Positions 8,199 through 17,258 of a stretch of 64,000 bases of DNA are shown one piece after another. Source of the DNA: Streptomyces sp. CB01580 (GTDB lineage: Bacteria > Actinomycetota > Actinomycetes > Streptomycetales > Streptomycetaceae). The first letter of the stretch is position 1; each line of letters starts with the position of its first letter. The stretch spans positions 496,001-560,000 of the forward strand of contig NZ_LIXJ01000001.1 in NCBI RefSeq assembly GCF_001905795.1, read 5' to 3'. Under the pieces are notes generated by a model. The model did not search any database. It saw only the letters and a list, made by a program, of their open reading frames with translations, and was not told the DNA's origin. The translations under genes and the position numbers were made by a program.

Positions 8199-8571
8199 AT
8201 GGATTCCGTCCGCCTGATCCCGTATGCCCGATTGCCCCGCGCGTACGCACGTCTCCACCTCTTCCACGGCACCGTCGACGCCCGTGGCCATGTCCATTGG
8301 CTGCTGGGCGAACGCGCGCCGGGGAGGGGAACCGACGATCCGTACGACGCCGTGGTCGTCGTCGCCGAGTGACTCCCGGCGGCAGATGCCGACGGTCGTC
8401 GAACCGGCGGCCCCGGAGGCCGAGTCGGCGAAGGTGCGGGCGGCGGCCCACGCGCTCGACGACGGCGAGTCGGCGTACGGGGTCCGGACGTCGGCGGTCC
8501 CGGTGCTGGACGGTGCCGGGTACGCGCGCTTCGCGCTCGCGGTCCGGGGCCACTTTGTCGCTGATCGCTGA
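8199..8571 (+). pseudogene. Possible frameshifted small gene of unknown function
   Basis: ATG 8199, preceded by GAGGAGC, opens a 57-residue frame that ends in TGA at 8370-8372. Coding character then appears to continue in the next frame: the segment translating to PTVVEPAAPEAESAK and on to GYARFALAVRGHFVADR ends at TGA 8569-8571. Joining the two frames near 8365-8380 would give a protein of about 124 residues. I do not recognise the family. Either it is a real frameshift (or a sequencing error), or only the first 57 codons are used. An opposite-strand frame at 8119-8553 looks like a shadow of it. Confidence 0.4.
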
Positions 8572-8801
8572 TCACGGACGTGCGCATCGAGTGGTTCCCG
8601 TCGCGGGCGCGGTCCTGCGCGCGGGCGCTGGAGGTGTTGCTGTCGTCCCCGGCGGAACGGCGCCCGCCCGCCTCCTGAGTGCCTGGGCCTCGTGCCCACC
8701 GGGGCCGGGGCCCTGTCGGCGGCGCGTGGCACGATATGAGGCGCCGGGGCAGGTGCCGGGCGGGACGGCGGCCCGGCCGCGCGGACAGAGGAACGACGCA
8801 G

Positions 8802-11072
8802 ATGACAGAGGCCGGACCGGCACAGGCCGGGGCACCCACGGGGCGGTCCGCCCGGGAACTGCTGGAGCGGGCCGAACGATTGCTGGGCACGGCGCGCGCG
8901 GTGCTGACCGATCACGCGGGCGCCGTCGACGCCGTCCGCGCGGCGCTGAACCCGCTGCTCGACGGCCTCGTCCGTCGCGAGCTGTCCGCCATCCCGGTCT
9001 CCCGGCTGAAGGACGTCACCGAGGGGCGGTTGCGGCTCGGCGCCGTGGAGCAGGCCGGTTTCACCACCGTCGGCCAGGTCCACGAGGCGAACCGCTACGA
9101 ACTGCGCCAGATCTCCGGCGTAGGCGCGCAGACGGCCGATCAGGCGCTGGCCGCGGCCGGCCAGATCGCCCACGCCGTACGGGACACCGTCGCGGTGCGG
9201 ATCGATGTAGACGCCCCGGACGAGGCCACGACCGCACTGGTCAACGCGTTGCACCGGCTGGTCGAGGCCGGTCCCGACGTCCGTCGGGCGGTGGACGCGG
9301 CGGGGCGGCTCATCGCGCGTCTGGAGCCTCTGGCGGTCGCGGCGGGGCCCGCGCGGGGGCGGCTGCGCCTGCTGTTCGGCGGACGGGAGGCCCGTGCCCG
9401 CGCGTTGACGGCCGCCGTCTCGGTGCGGGACGAGGTCGACGAGGCTGCGGCACGCGGACTGCCCCTGCTGTTCGGGCAGGTGTCGGCCGATCTGCTGCGG
9501 GAGGCGGACACGGGCCTCGCGGCCTGGGTCGACTTCGAGCTGCGGTCCGCCGAGTACTACAGCCTGATCGCCGAGCTGTCGGGCAGCGGCCCCGACCGGG
9601 ACGCGGCGGAGGGTTTCATCCCGGCGGGGATCGCCGACCGGGTGCGCGGTCTGCGGCTGGACGACGCCCATCTGCGGGTCTCGCTGCGCGGCTACCAGTC
9701 GTTCGGGGCCCGGTTCGCGCTGGCGCAGAAACGGGTGATCCTCGGTGACGAGATGGGGCTGGGCAAGACCGTGCAGGCCATCGCCGCGCTCGCGCATCTC
9801 GCGGCGCACGGCGAGACGCACTTCCTGGTGGTGTGCCCGGCGAGCGTGCTGATCAACTGGGCGCGCGAGGTCAGGGCCCGCTCCACCCTGCGGACCCTGC
9901 CGGTGCACGGCCCCGAGCGGCACGGCGCCTTCGCCGAGTGGCGGGAGAGCGGCGGCGTCGCCGTCACCACGTTCGACGCCCTCCACACCCTGCCGGATCC
10001 CCGGGACTGCGGTGTGCGTCCCGGCATGCTGGTGGTCGACGAGGCCCACTACGTCAAGAATCCGGAGACCCGCCGCTCCCGGGCCGTGTCCGGCTGGACG
10101 GGACGCACGGAACGGGTGCTGTTCCTGACCGGTACCCCGATGGAGAACCGGGTCGAGGAGTTCCGCAGCCTGGTCCGCCATCTCCAGCCCGAACTGGCCC
10201 CTTCGGTCCACACCACGCACGGGGCCGCGGGCTCGCAGGCGTTCCGCAGGGCCGTCGCCCCCGCCTACCTGCGACGCAACCAGGAGGACGTGCTCACGGA
10301 ACTGCCCGCCCTGGTGCAGGTCGACGAGTGGGAGCAGTTCAGCGAGGAGGACCTCGCCGCCTACCGCGAGGCGGTGGACGCGGGGCAGTTCATGCGGATG
10401 CGCCGCGCCGCGTACGCCCGGCCCGGCACCTCCGCGAAGCTGGACCGGCTGCGCGAGCTGGTCGCCGAGACGGCGGAGAACGGGCTCAAGGTCGTGGTGT
10501 TCTCGTACTTCGGCGAGGTGCTCCGCACGGTCGGCCAGGCCCTGGAAGGGGAGGTGTTCGGACCGTTGGCGGGAAGTGTCCCGGCGGCCCGGCGGCAGGA
10601 CATCGTCGACGGGTTCGCCGCCGCCGACGGCCACGCGGTCCTGCTGAGCCAGATCCAGGCCGGTGGCACGGGCCTCAACCTCCAGGCCGCGTCGGTCGTC
10701 ATCCTCTGCGAACCGCAGATCAAACCGACGATGGAGCATCAGGCGGTGGCTCGCGCACACCGGATGGGGCAGATACGGACCGTCCGGGTGCACCGGCTCC
10801 TCGCCACCGACAGCGTCGACGAGCGGATGCTGGACATCCTGGCCCGAAAGGAGCGGCTGTTCGACCTGTACGCGCGGCGCAGTGACATCGCCGAGACGAC
10901 GCCGGACGCCGTGGACGTGTCGGACGGGTCGCTCGCCCGTCGCATCGTCGAGGAGGAACAGCGGCGTCTGGCGTCACGGGCGGCCGACCCGGCGAACAGC
11001 GCCGAAGCCTCCTCACCGGCCGGGACGGCCGACGCCGTCGACACCACCGGCCCCGCGACGGGAGCCGGCTGA
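8802..11072 (+). CDS. SNF2-family DEAD/DEAH-box helicase
   Basis: A 756-residue double-stranded-DNA translocase. ATG 8802 has GAGGAA 8 bases upstream; the frame continues upstream without an RBS. Residues about 60-125 contain a helix-hairpin-helix-like segment (LRQISGVGAQTADQAL). The SNF2 ATPase domain follows: Walker A GDEMGLGKT at about 315, the DEAH box (VVDEAHYVKN) at about 412, TGTPMENR as motif III. The C-terminal helicase domain has QAGGTGLNLQAAS and ARAHRMGQ (motifs V and VI). Proteins of this type remodel DNA-protein complexes and are linked to repair or defence. An N-terminal HhH together with SNF2 suggests structured-DNA recognition, which is inferred. It is monocistronic and convergent with the laccase gene. 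Confidence 0.9.
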   Translation: MTEAGPAQAGAPTGRSARELLERAERLLGTARAVLTDHAGAVDAVRAALNPLLDGLVRRELSAIPVSRLKDVTEGRLRLGAVEQAGFTTVGQVHEANRYELRQISGVGAQTADQALAAAGQIAHAVRDTVAVRIDVDAPDEATTALVNALHRLVEAGPDVRRAVDAAGRLIARLEPLAVAAGPARGRLRLLFGGREARARALTAAVSVRDEVDEAAARGLPLLFGQVSADLLREADTGLAAWVDFELRSAEYYSLIAELSGSGPDRDAAEGFIPAGIADRVRGLRLDDAHLRVSLRGYQSFGARFALAQKRVILGDEMGLGKTVQAIAALAHLAAHGETHFLVVCPASVLINWAREVRARSTLRTLPVHGPERHGAFAEWRESGGVAVTTFDALHTLPDPRDCGVRPGMLVVDEAHYVKNPETRRSRAVSGWTGRTERVLFLTGTPMENRVEEFRSLVRHLQPELAPSVHTTHGAAGSQAFRRAVAPAYLRRNQEDVLTELPALVQVDEWEQFSEEDLAAYREAVDAGQFMRMRRAAYARPGTSAKLDRLRELVAETAENGLKVVVFSYFGEVLRTVGQALEGEVFGPLAGSVPAARRQDIVDGFAAADGHAVLLSQIQAGGTGLNLQAASVVILCEPQIKPTMEHQAVARAHRMGQIRTVRVHRLLATDSVDERMLDILARKERLFDLYARRSDIAETTPDAVDVSDGSLARRIVEEEQRRLASRAADPANSAEASSPAGTADAVDTTGPATGAG

Positions 11073-11104
11073 CCGGGCCGGGTCAGGGGCCGTACGACGT
11101 CTGG

Positions 11105-12286
11105 TCAGGAGCCGTGCGCAGCAGGGGCGTGGGCGGCCCCGCCCGCGGCCGGCCCACCGGGGACCGCAGTGCCGGAGGCCGCGCCGGGGGTGGCCGTGGC
11201 GGATCCCGCCGCGCCGGTGTCCGGCGTGCCGGGGGCGGCGGTCTTGCCGGGCGTGGCCGTGTCCGGTGCGCCCTTGCCCGTCGCGGCGCCCGACGGGGTC
11301 TTCTCCGGTGCGGGCGTACTGTGGAGCCCCGGGTCGTGCGGATCGTAGCCCGGAACCGTGCCGCCCGGCTCGGCGACCAGCAGCAGTCCGGCCATGCCCA
11401 GGTCGGAGTGGCTCTGCACGTGGCAGTGGTACATCCAGGCCCCCGCTCCCACCCGTTCGCCCGCGATGACCTGGAAGCCGAAGGAGTCCGCCGGGCCGAC
11501 GGTCCTCGTGTCGATGACGCGGCTCGGGTCGTCCGGGCCGGTGAGCAGACCGGTCCGGTTGTCCGCCCAGCGGTGTCCGTGCAGGTGGAAGGTGTGGAAG
11601 AAGTCGCCGTGGGTGATCATCACGACTTCGAGCCGCTCCCCCAACGTGGCGCGGAAGTCGGGGGCCCGACGGGCCGGACTGTTGTTGACCGTCGTGCCGT
11701 TGAAGACGATGGTGATGGTCCTGTCCGGCAGGACGTCGCCCCTGCGGCGGACGACCAGGGGACCGTACAGTCCCTTCCGGATTCCCTCGGTGCCGTGGTC
11801 CGTGCCGACGACGTGGTCGTGGTAGTGCCAGTAGCCCGCGCTGCCTTCCCACCAGGTGCCGTCCCGACGCCTGCCCGGGGCGTGGGTGTGCCAGATGTAG
11901 GTACGGGTGCCGCCCGGTTCGGTCATGCTTCCGTTCAGCCGGGTGCCGTCGCTGGCGACGTCGTAGTCCACGCCGTGCGGGTGGAGGCTGACCGGCACGT
12001 CCGTGGTGTTGTGCAGCTCGATCCGCAGGGTGTCGCCCTCGTTGAGTTCGACGAGCGGTCCGGGGACCGTGGCCCCGCCCTTCCGCAGGCCGAACCCCAT
12101 CCGTCCGTCCGGGAGCTTCTCCGCGTACATCCGCAGGCGGCGTGTGGCGCCGCCGGGCGGGGCGGTCCGCGGCGCGGCATGCGCAGGGCTCGCCTCGATC
12201 GCGCCGAGGGACAACGATGCCGCCCCGGCTGCGGCCGCCACCCCGCCGCCCACCAGGAACCTCCGGTTGAAACTCCTTCTGTCCAT
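11105..12286 (-). CDS. Two-domain multicopper oxidase (small laccase, SLAC-like)
   Basis: A 393-residue secreted copper oxidase that couples phenol or metal oxidation to reduction of O2. The copper ligands are all visible: HPH 102-104, HYHDH 154-158, HTFHLHGH 231-238, HCHVQSH 287-293 and M298. This numbering agrees with my recollection of the Streptomyces coelicolor SLAC enzyme, a trimeric two-domain laccase. The N-terminus [13 protein letters not shown] with an Ala-rich stretch is a Tat-type signal. SLAC ends near residue 340, whereas here a tail of about 75 residues rich in Ala, Gly, Pro and Thr, with His near its end, follows the second cupredoxin domain. The tail may be a linker or an envelope anchor. 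Confidence 0.93.
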   Translation of the reverse strand: MDRRSFNRRFLVGGGVAAAAGAASLSLGAIEASPAHAAPRTAPPGGATRRLRMYAEKLPDGRMGFGLRKGGATVPGPLVELNEGDTLRIELHNTTDVPVSLHPHGVDYDVASDGTRLNGSMTEPGGTRTYIWHTHAPGRRRDGTWWEGSAGYWHYHDHVVGTDHGTEGIRKGLYGPLVVRRRGDVLPDRTITIVFNGTTVNNSPARRAPDFRATLGERLEVVMITHGDFFHTFHLHGHRWADNRTGLLTGPDDPSRVIDTRTVGPADSFGFQVIAGERVGAGAWMYHCHVQSHSDLGMAGLLLVAEPGGTVPGYDPHDPGLHSTPAPEKTPSGAATGKGAPDTATPGKTAAPGTPDTGAAGSATATPGAASGTAVPGGPAAGGAAHAPAAHGS

Positions 12287-12715
12287 GCCGAACTCCCCAC
12301 TGCGTTACGGAATTTACGGAGTGTGTGCAAACGTGGCCGGATCGCGGGGCCGCCCCGGATCTCAGGGGAACGGCCCCGGGCCGGAACCGGCCCGGATCGG
12401 GGAACCGCGGAAAGTGCGGAGACAACGGAGGTTACGGGGCGTGCGGCGGCTTCCCATGCTGCCGTGGTAGGCGGGGCGCGGCTGCCCCTCGGACGGCCCA
12501 CACCGATTCACGGGGATCTCCCGCTCGTACGCACCCGGACAGAGCGCGCACCGTCCGCCACCGCGGCCTTCGACACTCCCGGCCTGGTCCGCCGGCACGA
12601 CGCCCGGCACGGGCGGACGGCCCCGCGCGGCGCGCCGGGTCCCGGGCCGGGCCGGACGGCGGCGCCGGGCCGAGAGCCGCGGGACGCGTCGCCGGGCGGG
12701 CTCGGCCGGACGGGT
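12287..12715. other. Intergenic region between laccase and DUF3533-like genes
   Basis: 429 bp with no supported gene. Just upstream of the laccase start there is a direct repeat, TTACGGA at 12304-12310 and 12313-12319 (reading TCCGTAA toward the gene), a possible regulatory site. Near 12668-12707 arms GGCCGAG and CTCGGCC could form a long-loop hairpin downstream of the membrane-protein gene. Neither is strong. Confidence 0.4.
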
Positions 12716-13795
12716 TCAGCCGCCCGTGGCCGCGTGCCGGGGCATGTGGTCGCGGCCACCCGGATGCCGGTGGCGCCACACCCAGAACACCGTGCAGGAC
12801 ACCAGTGTCCAGCCGCCGAGCACCAGATACGGGAAGAGGAACTGGTGCCCCCGGTAGTAGACGGCGGTGTGCTGGGCGTTGACCGAGGCCCCGGGAGGCA
12901 GCCAGCGGCCGATGTGCCCGAGGACCGACGGCAGCAGCGGCCAGGAGACCGCACCGCCGGAGGACGGATTGCCCAGCAGGACCATCACGCCCCAGGTGGG
13001 CAGCATCGCCCAACGCCCCATCAGGGTGTTGAACATGTTGAAGACCATGCCCGAGGCGAACATGGTGAACGCCAGGATCAGCCAGGAGTGGAGGAACGGC
13101 AGGTCCAGGGCGCCGATCAGCCAGTCGACGACCGCAGCGATCGCGAAGGCGCCGAGCAGCGAGTACGCGGCGGTGAAGGCGATCCGCTCCAGCGGCACCA
13201 GCTCCTTCGCGTGCACGCTCAGCTGGATCGCGCCGACGAAGCCGACGATCACCGCGGCGAGCGAGATGTAGAAGAGGGCGAGACCGCGCGGATCGCCCCT
13301 CTGCAACGGTTTGACGTCCCGGACCGTGACCGGCACCCCGGTCTCGGCGCCGGCCTTCGCCGCGGCCTCGGTGAGCAGCTCGGCGACGGAGGCTCCTGCG
13401 GCACCGGCCACGTCCACGACGACTCCCCGGCCGCCCGCGCGAATGATCGCGAAGACCTCCTGGCGCTCCAGCGCCTGCCCGGCCCGTGCCCGAGTCGGGT
13501 AGGTGTGGATGACGAGCGAGGCGTCGAGCGCCTTGTCCAAGGCGGCCACGAACGCCTCGCCCCGCGCCGACTCGGGGCGGGTGACCACCGCGGTCGGGAT
13601 CCGGTGCGGGGTCGGGTTGGCCATCGCGTAGCTGTAGGAACCCGCGAAGAACCCGGCGGCGGCCGCGAGGATGAACAGCAGCACGGTGGCCGGAAGGTAC
13701 GGGGACTTCTTGTACACGGCCCATTTCTGACGGGCGCTCAGCGGCCGGCCATGTGCCCCGTGCGGTGCGGAGGGCTCCAGGTCGGGTGCGCTCAT
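12716..13795 (-). CDS. Membrane protein, DUF3533 / YhgE-Pip-like
   Basis: A 359-residue integral membrane protein. There is one hydrophobic helix near residues 35-57 (LPATVLLFILAAAAGFFAG), an extracytoplasmic domain of about 140 residues, then about five helices from residue 190 (including LALFYISLAAVIVGFVGAI, FTAAYSLLGAFAIAAVV and a C-terminal YLVLGGWTLVSCTVFWVW). A single first helix, a large outer domain and a multi-helix C-terminal half are the layout of DUF3533 and ABC-2-type permease-like proteins (YhgE/Pip group), which are often linked to export or drug tolerance. The start overlaps the stop of the polymerase gene by 4 bp, so the two are translationally coupled. The functional reason for the pairing is not evident. 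Confidence 0.75.
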   Translation of the reverse strand: MSAPDLEPSAPHGAHGRPLSARQKWAVYKKSPYLPATVLLFILAAAAGFFAGSYSYAMANPTPHRIPTAVVTRPESARGEAFVAALDKALDASLVIHTYPTRARAGQALERQEVFAIIRAGGRGVVVDVAGAAGASVAELLTEAAAKAGAETGVPVTVRDVKPLQRGDPRGLALFYISLAAVIVGFVGAIQLSVHAKELVPLERIAFTAAYSLLGAFAIAAVVDWLIGALDLPFLHSWLILAFTMFASGMVFNMFNTLMGRWAMLPTWGVMVLLGNPSSGGAVSWPLLPSVLGHIGRWLPPGASVNAQHTAVYYRGHQFLFPYLVLGGWTLVSCTVFWVWRHRHPGGRDHMPRHAATGG

Positions 13796-14832
13796 GCGGC
13801 GCCGTCCTCGTCGCTCCGGGCCCGGCTCGGCCGGACGCGTTTCGGCTCGCCGGGCATCTTCGGGTACTCCGGCGGGTACGGCAGGTCGCCCAGGCCGCGC
13901 TCGCGCTCGTCCCGGTCGGCCAGTTCCAGCAGGGCGTCGAGCCGGAAGGCGTGCTCGTCCATGTCCGCGTGCACGTCACCGACCTCCGCGTAGCGCTTCG
14001 GCATGGTCCGGATGTCGAAGTCGCGCGGTTCGGCGTCGTCGATCTCGTCCCAGCGCAGTGGGGCGGAGACCGGGGCGTGCGGGTGGGGGCGCACGGAGTA
14101 CGCGGAGGCGATGGTGCGGTCGCGGGCGGTCTGGTTGAAGTCCAGGAAGATCCGCTCCCCGCGTTCCTCCTTCCACCAGGCGGTGGTCACCCGGTCCGGC
14201 ATCCGGCGCTCCAGTTCGCGGCCGGTGGCGATGGCGGCGCGCCGGACCTCGGTGAAGGTCCAGCGCGGCTCGATGGGGACGAAGACGTGGATGCCCCGGC
14301 CGCCGGAGGTCTTGGGCCAGCCGCGCAGGCCGTGGTCGTCGAGGACGGAGCGCAGTTCGTGGGCGGCCCGCACCGCGTCGGCGTAGTCCGTTCCGGGCTG
14401 CGGGTCGAGGTCGATGCGCAGTTCGTCCGGGTGGTCGGTGTCCGCGCTCCGGACCGGCCACGGGTGGAAGGTGAGCGTGCCGAGATTGGCCGCCCAGAGG
14501 ACGGCGGCGGGTTCGGCCGGGCAGATCTCGTCGGCGTGGCGACCGCTGGGGAACGTGATCCGGGCGGTGGGGATCCAGTCGGGAAGGTTCTTCGGGGCCC
14601 GTTTCTGGTAGAAGAACTCGCCCTGGACGCCGTCCACGAAGCGCTGGAGCGTGGTCGGGCGGTCCCGCAGGGCACGGGTGATGCCCGGGCCCACGGCGCG
14701 GAAGTACTCCGCCACGTCCCTCTTGGTGTAGCCCGGCTCCGGAAAGTAGATCTTGTCCGGACTGGACAGCCGTACGGTCCGTCCCCCGGCTTCCAGTTCC
14801 ACCGCTCTGCCCGCTGCGCCCATGACGATCAC
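13792..14832 (-). CDS. LigD-type primase-polymerase (NHEJ polymerase domain, stand-alone)
   Basis: A 346-residue protein of the archaeo-eukaryotic primase superfamily, equivalent to the polymerase module of LigD. The catalytic motif DLD is at 141-143 and the nucleotide-binding SGGRGIH at 176-182; N-terminal SPDKIYFPEPGYTKRDV is also typical. It fills gaps, preferentially with ribonucleotides, at ends held by Ku during non-homologous end joining. The ligase and nuclease modules of full LigD are absent; a separate LigC-like ligase is encoded divergently 67 bp away. In Streptomyces such stand-alone polymerases act together with Ku and LigC. No ku gene lies in this window. ATG 14823 is an alternative start. 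Confidence 0.92.
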   Translation of the reverse strand: MIVMGAAGRAVELEAGGRTVRLSSPDKIYFPEPGYTKRDVAEYFRAVGPGITRALRDRPTTLQRFVDGVQGEFFYQKRAPKNLPDWIPTARITFPSGRHADEICPAEPAAVLWAANLGTLTFHPWPVRSADTDHPDELRIDLDPQPGTDYADAVRAAHELRSVLDDHGLRGWPKTSGGRGIHVFVPIEPRWTFTEVRRAAIATGRELERRMPDRVTTAWWKEERGERIFLDFNQTARDRTIASAYSVRPHPHAPVSAPLRWDEIDDAEPRDFDIRTMPKRYAEVGDVHADMDEHAFRLDALLELADRDERERGLGDLPYPPEYPKMPGEPKRVRPSRARSDEDGAA

Positions 14833-14899
14833 GGTAGGCCGGGGTCACTTGTGCCGCATATCGGGAGAAGTAATACCGCCCCCGGGTGAGAATCGGACC

Positions 14900-15967
14900 A
14901 TGGACCTGCCGGTGATGCCGCCCGTGAAGCCGATGCTCGCCAAGTCCGTCGCGAAGATCCCGCCGGGCATGCAGTACGAGGCCAAGTGGGACGGCTTCCG
15001 GGCGATCGTGTTCCGTGACGGCGACGAGGTGGTGCTCGGCAGCCGCACCGGGAAGCCGCTCACCCGCTACTTCCCCGAGCTGGTCACGGCCGTCCGGGAC
15101 AATCTGCCGCCGCGCTGCGTCGTCGACGGCGAGATCGTGGTCGCGTACGAGGGCCGGCTGGACTTCGACCGGCTCGGTGAACGGATCCATCCGGCCGATT
15201 CCCGGGTGCGGCTGCTCGCCGAGCGGACCCCGGCCAGCCTCGTCGCCTTCGACATCCTGGCGGCGGGCGACGACTCGCTGCTCTCCCTGCCCCAGTCCGA
15301 CCGGCGCACCGTGCTGGAGGCCGCGCTGTCCGCCGCCGAACCGCCCGTCCACCTGGCCCCGGTGACCAGGGACCCCGCGGTCGCCGAGGTGTGGTTCGAG
15401 CGGTACGAGGGCGCGGGGCTCGACGGCGTGGTCGCCAAACCGCTCGACCTGCCGTACCGCCCCGACACCCGCGTGATGTACAAGATCAAGCACGAGCGCA
15501 CCGCCGACTGCGTGGTGGCGGGGTACCGCCTCCACCGGAGCGGCCCGGTCGTGGGCTCGCTGCTGCTCGGTCTGTACGACTCCGGCGGCGTCCTGCAGCA
15601 CGTCGGGGTCTGCGCGGCGTTCTCGGCGAGACGCCGCGCCGAACTGGTCGAGGAGCTGGAGCCGCTGCGCGTCGACTTCGCCGGACACCCGTGGGCGGCG
15701 TGGGCGGACGCCGAGGCGCACGAGGCCGCCCGGCTGCCCGGGGCGCCGAGCCGCTGGTCGGGGAAGAAGGACCGGACCTGGGTGGCGCTGCGCCCGGAAC
15801 GGGTCTGCGAGGTGGCGTACGACCACATGGAGCGCGACCGTTTCCGGCACACCACCCGGTTCCGCCGGTGGCGGCCGGACCGTGCTCCGGAGAGCTGCAC
15901 GTACGCGCAGCTGGAGGAGGTGGTGCGGTACGACCTGGCCGAGGTGCTGTCGGCCGGTGGCCGGTGA
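14900..15967 (+). CDS. ligC: ATP-dependent DNA ligase (LigC-like)
   Basis: A 355-residue ligase. The nucleotidyl-transferase motif I is KWDGFR, with Lys29 the predicted AMP acceptor. Motifs that follow include SRTGKPL, DGEIVV, DGVVAKPLD and YKIKHERTADCVV (motifs IIIa to V). An OB-fold domain makes up the C-terminal third. This is the size and domain order of the stand-alone LigC enzymes of actinobacteria, which seal breaks in NHEJ and in base-excision-type repair. ATG 14900 was chosen from family length; the upstream RBS is weak. It is divergent from the primase-polymerase gene, so both may share control. A strong hairpin follows the stop codon. Confidence 0.92.
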   Translation: MDLPVMPPVKPMLAKSVAKIPPGMQYEAKWDGFRAIVFRDGDEVVLGSRTGKPLTRYFPELVTAVRDNLPPRCVVDGEIVVAYEGRLDFDRLGERIHPADSRVRLLAERTPASLVAFDILAAGDDSLLSLPQSDRRTVLEAALSAAEPPVHLAPVTRDPAVAEVWFERYEGAGLDGVVAKPLDLPYRPDTRVMYKIKHERTADCVVAGYRLHRSGPVVGSLLLGLYDSGGVLQHVGVCAAFSARRRAELVEELEPLRVDFAGHPWAAWADAEAHEAARLPGAPSRWSGKKDRTWVALRPERVCEVAYDHMERDRFRHTTRFRRWRPDRAPESCTYAQLEEVVRYDLAEVLSAGGR

Positions 15968-15972
15968 GCCCG

Positions 15973-16024
15973 GTGCCCCTCCCGGCCGTGCTCGCGACGG
16001 AGCGAACGCTCCCGGGAGGGGCAC
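15973..16024. terminator. Strong bidirectional hairpin terminator
   Basis: Arms GTGCCCCTCCCGG (15973-15985) and CCGGGAGGGGCAC (16012-16024) are a perfect 13-bp inverted repeat with a 26-base loop. It lies between the converging ligase gene and the end of the mce operon and can serve both. Confidence 0.8.
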
Positions 16025-16033
16025 GAGGTGCCG

Positions 16034-17221
16034 TCAGTCGGTGGAGGGCGAGTCCGACGGGGTGGGGCACGGTTCATCGCCGGGGCCGGACCCGGGATCC
16101 GGTGACGGGCTCCGCGTCGCCTCCGGCGATTCGCCCGGGTCCGGTGAGGCGGAGCGGGTGGGGCAGCCGGGGCCGGGGTCCGTCGTGCCGGGGCCGGGGG
16201 TGGTGCCGGGGTCCGGGGAGGACGGTCCGCCGTCGGTGGGGCGGGGCGATGCGGTCGGACCGGTGGGGTCCGGGCTCCCGGTCGGTCCGGGTGAGCCGGT
16301 CGGGGTGACGGACGGTCCCGGGGACACGGACGACGAGGGGCCGGGCTGTGGGCCCACGACGATGCCGCCGACCGGCCGCTTCGGCTTCCCGGGGCCGCCC
16401 GCGCCAGGGCTCCGGGGGACGACGCCCTTGCCGTCGGCCACCGGGTGGACGCCCTTGCGGTAGAACTCCAGCCAGGACAGCACGGTGCGCAGATAGGTGT
16501 CCGAGTGGTTGTAGGCGAGGACCGCGCGGTCCAGGTCGGCCTTCACGGACAGGTCGCGCGCACCGGCGCACAGGTAGGCCCCGGCGGCGAGGGCGGCGTC
16601 GTACACGTTGTTCGGATCGCGGCGGCCGTCGCCGTTGCCGTCCCTGCCCCAGTGGGCCCATGTGGACGGGATGAACTGCATCGGGCCCACCGCGCGGTCG
16701 TACCTGCGGTCGCCGTCGTACACGCCGTCGTCGGTGTCCCGGATCTCGGCGAAGCCCGCGCCGTCGAGCACCGGTCCGAGGATCGGGGCGAGGGTCGTAC
16801 CGTGCACATCGACCCGCCCGCCGCCCGCGTGCCCGGACTCGACCCTGCCGATCGCCGCGAGCAGCTGCCACGGCAGACGGCATCCGGGGTCGGTGCGGCG
16901 CAGCGTGCCCTCCGCCTTGCGGTAGGCGGCGAGGACCGTGGTGGGAATGCCCGCCTCGGCCCAGGTCCGTGCGGCGGCCGGGCTCCGTTTCGCACCGGGC
17001 ACCGGCGGCTGCGGCGTCGCGAGCGGCGGGATTTCGGTGTGGTAGGAGTCGTCGTTCGGCGCCTGGGACCATCTGACCTCCTCGGTGGTCTCCTGACGCT
17101 CCTTCGCGGTGTGTTCGTGACGGACGCCCGTCGGCGCCTGGGACGCGGTGAGCGCGGCCATGGCGGCGACCGCGGCCGCGGTGCCGCCGATCCTGCGGCG
17201 GGTGGTGCCGGTGAACCTCAT
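16034..17221 (-). CDS. Secreted lytic murein transglycosylase (last gene of mce operon)
   Basis: A 395-residue exported peptidoglycan hydrolase. ATG 17221 is followed by a basic then Ala-rich signal sequence. The catalytic core has LLAAIGRVESGH with the predicted acid Glu128, and the GPMQFIPSTWAHWGRDGNGDG block typical of MltB/RPF-like SLT domains of actinobacteria. The C-terminal 100 residues are Pro/Ser/Thr/Gly-rich and low-complexity, a wall-spanning or anchoring tail. It starts 37 bp after the stop of a Mce-associated gene in the same direction, so it is probably part of the mce transcript. Opening the wall to fit the Mce conduit is a reasonable but unproven role. Confidence 0.85.
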   Translation of the reverse strand: MRFTGTTRRRIGGTAAAVAAMAALTASQAPTGVRHEHTAKERQETTEEVRWSQAPNDDSYHTEIPPLATPQPPVPGAKRSPAAARTWAEAGIPTTVLAAYRKAEGTLRRTDPGCRLPWQLLAAIGRVESGHAGGGRVDVHGTTLAPILGPVLDGAGFAEIRDTDDGVYDGDRRYDRAVGPMQFIPSTWAHWGRDGNGDGRRDPNNVYDAALAAGAYLCAGARDLSVKADLDRAVLAYNHSDTYLRTVLSWLEFYRKGVHPVADGKGVVPRSPGAGGPGKPKRPVGGIVVGPQPGPSSSVSPGPSVTPTGSPGPTGSPDPTGPTASPRPTDGGPSSPDPGTTPGPGTTDPGPGCPTRSASPDPGESPEATRSPSPDPGSGPGDEPCPTPSDSPSTD

Positions 17222-17258
17222 GTGTGCTCCCCTCTCCCCGGGTCGACGAGCCGCCGAG

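Noticed and set aside
7947..10793. A 948-codon open frame on the minus strand.
   Set aside because: It lies opposite the SNF2 helicase, whose motifs are intact. High-GC DNA gives long open frames on the opposite strand; no domain pattern was seen in it.
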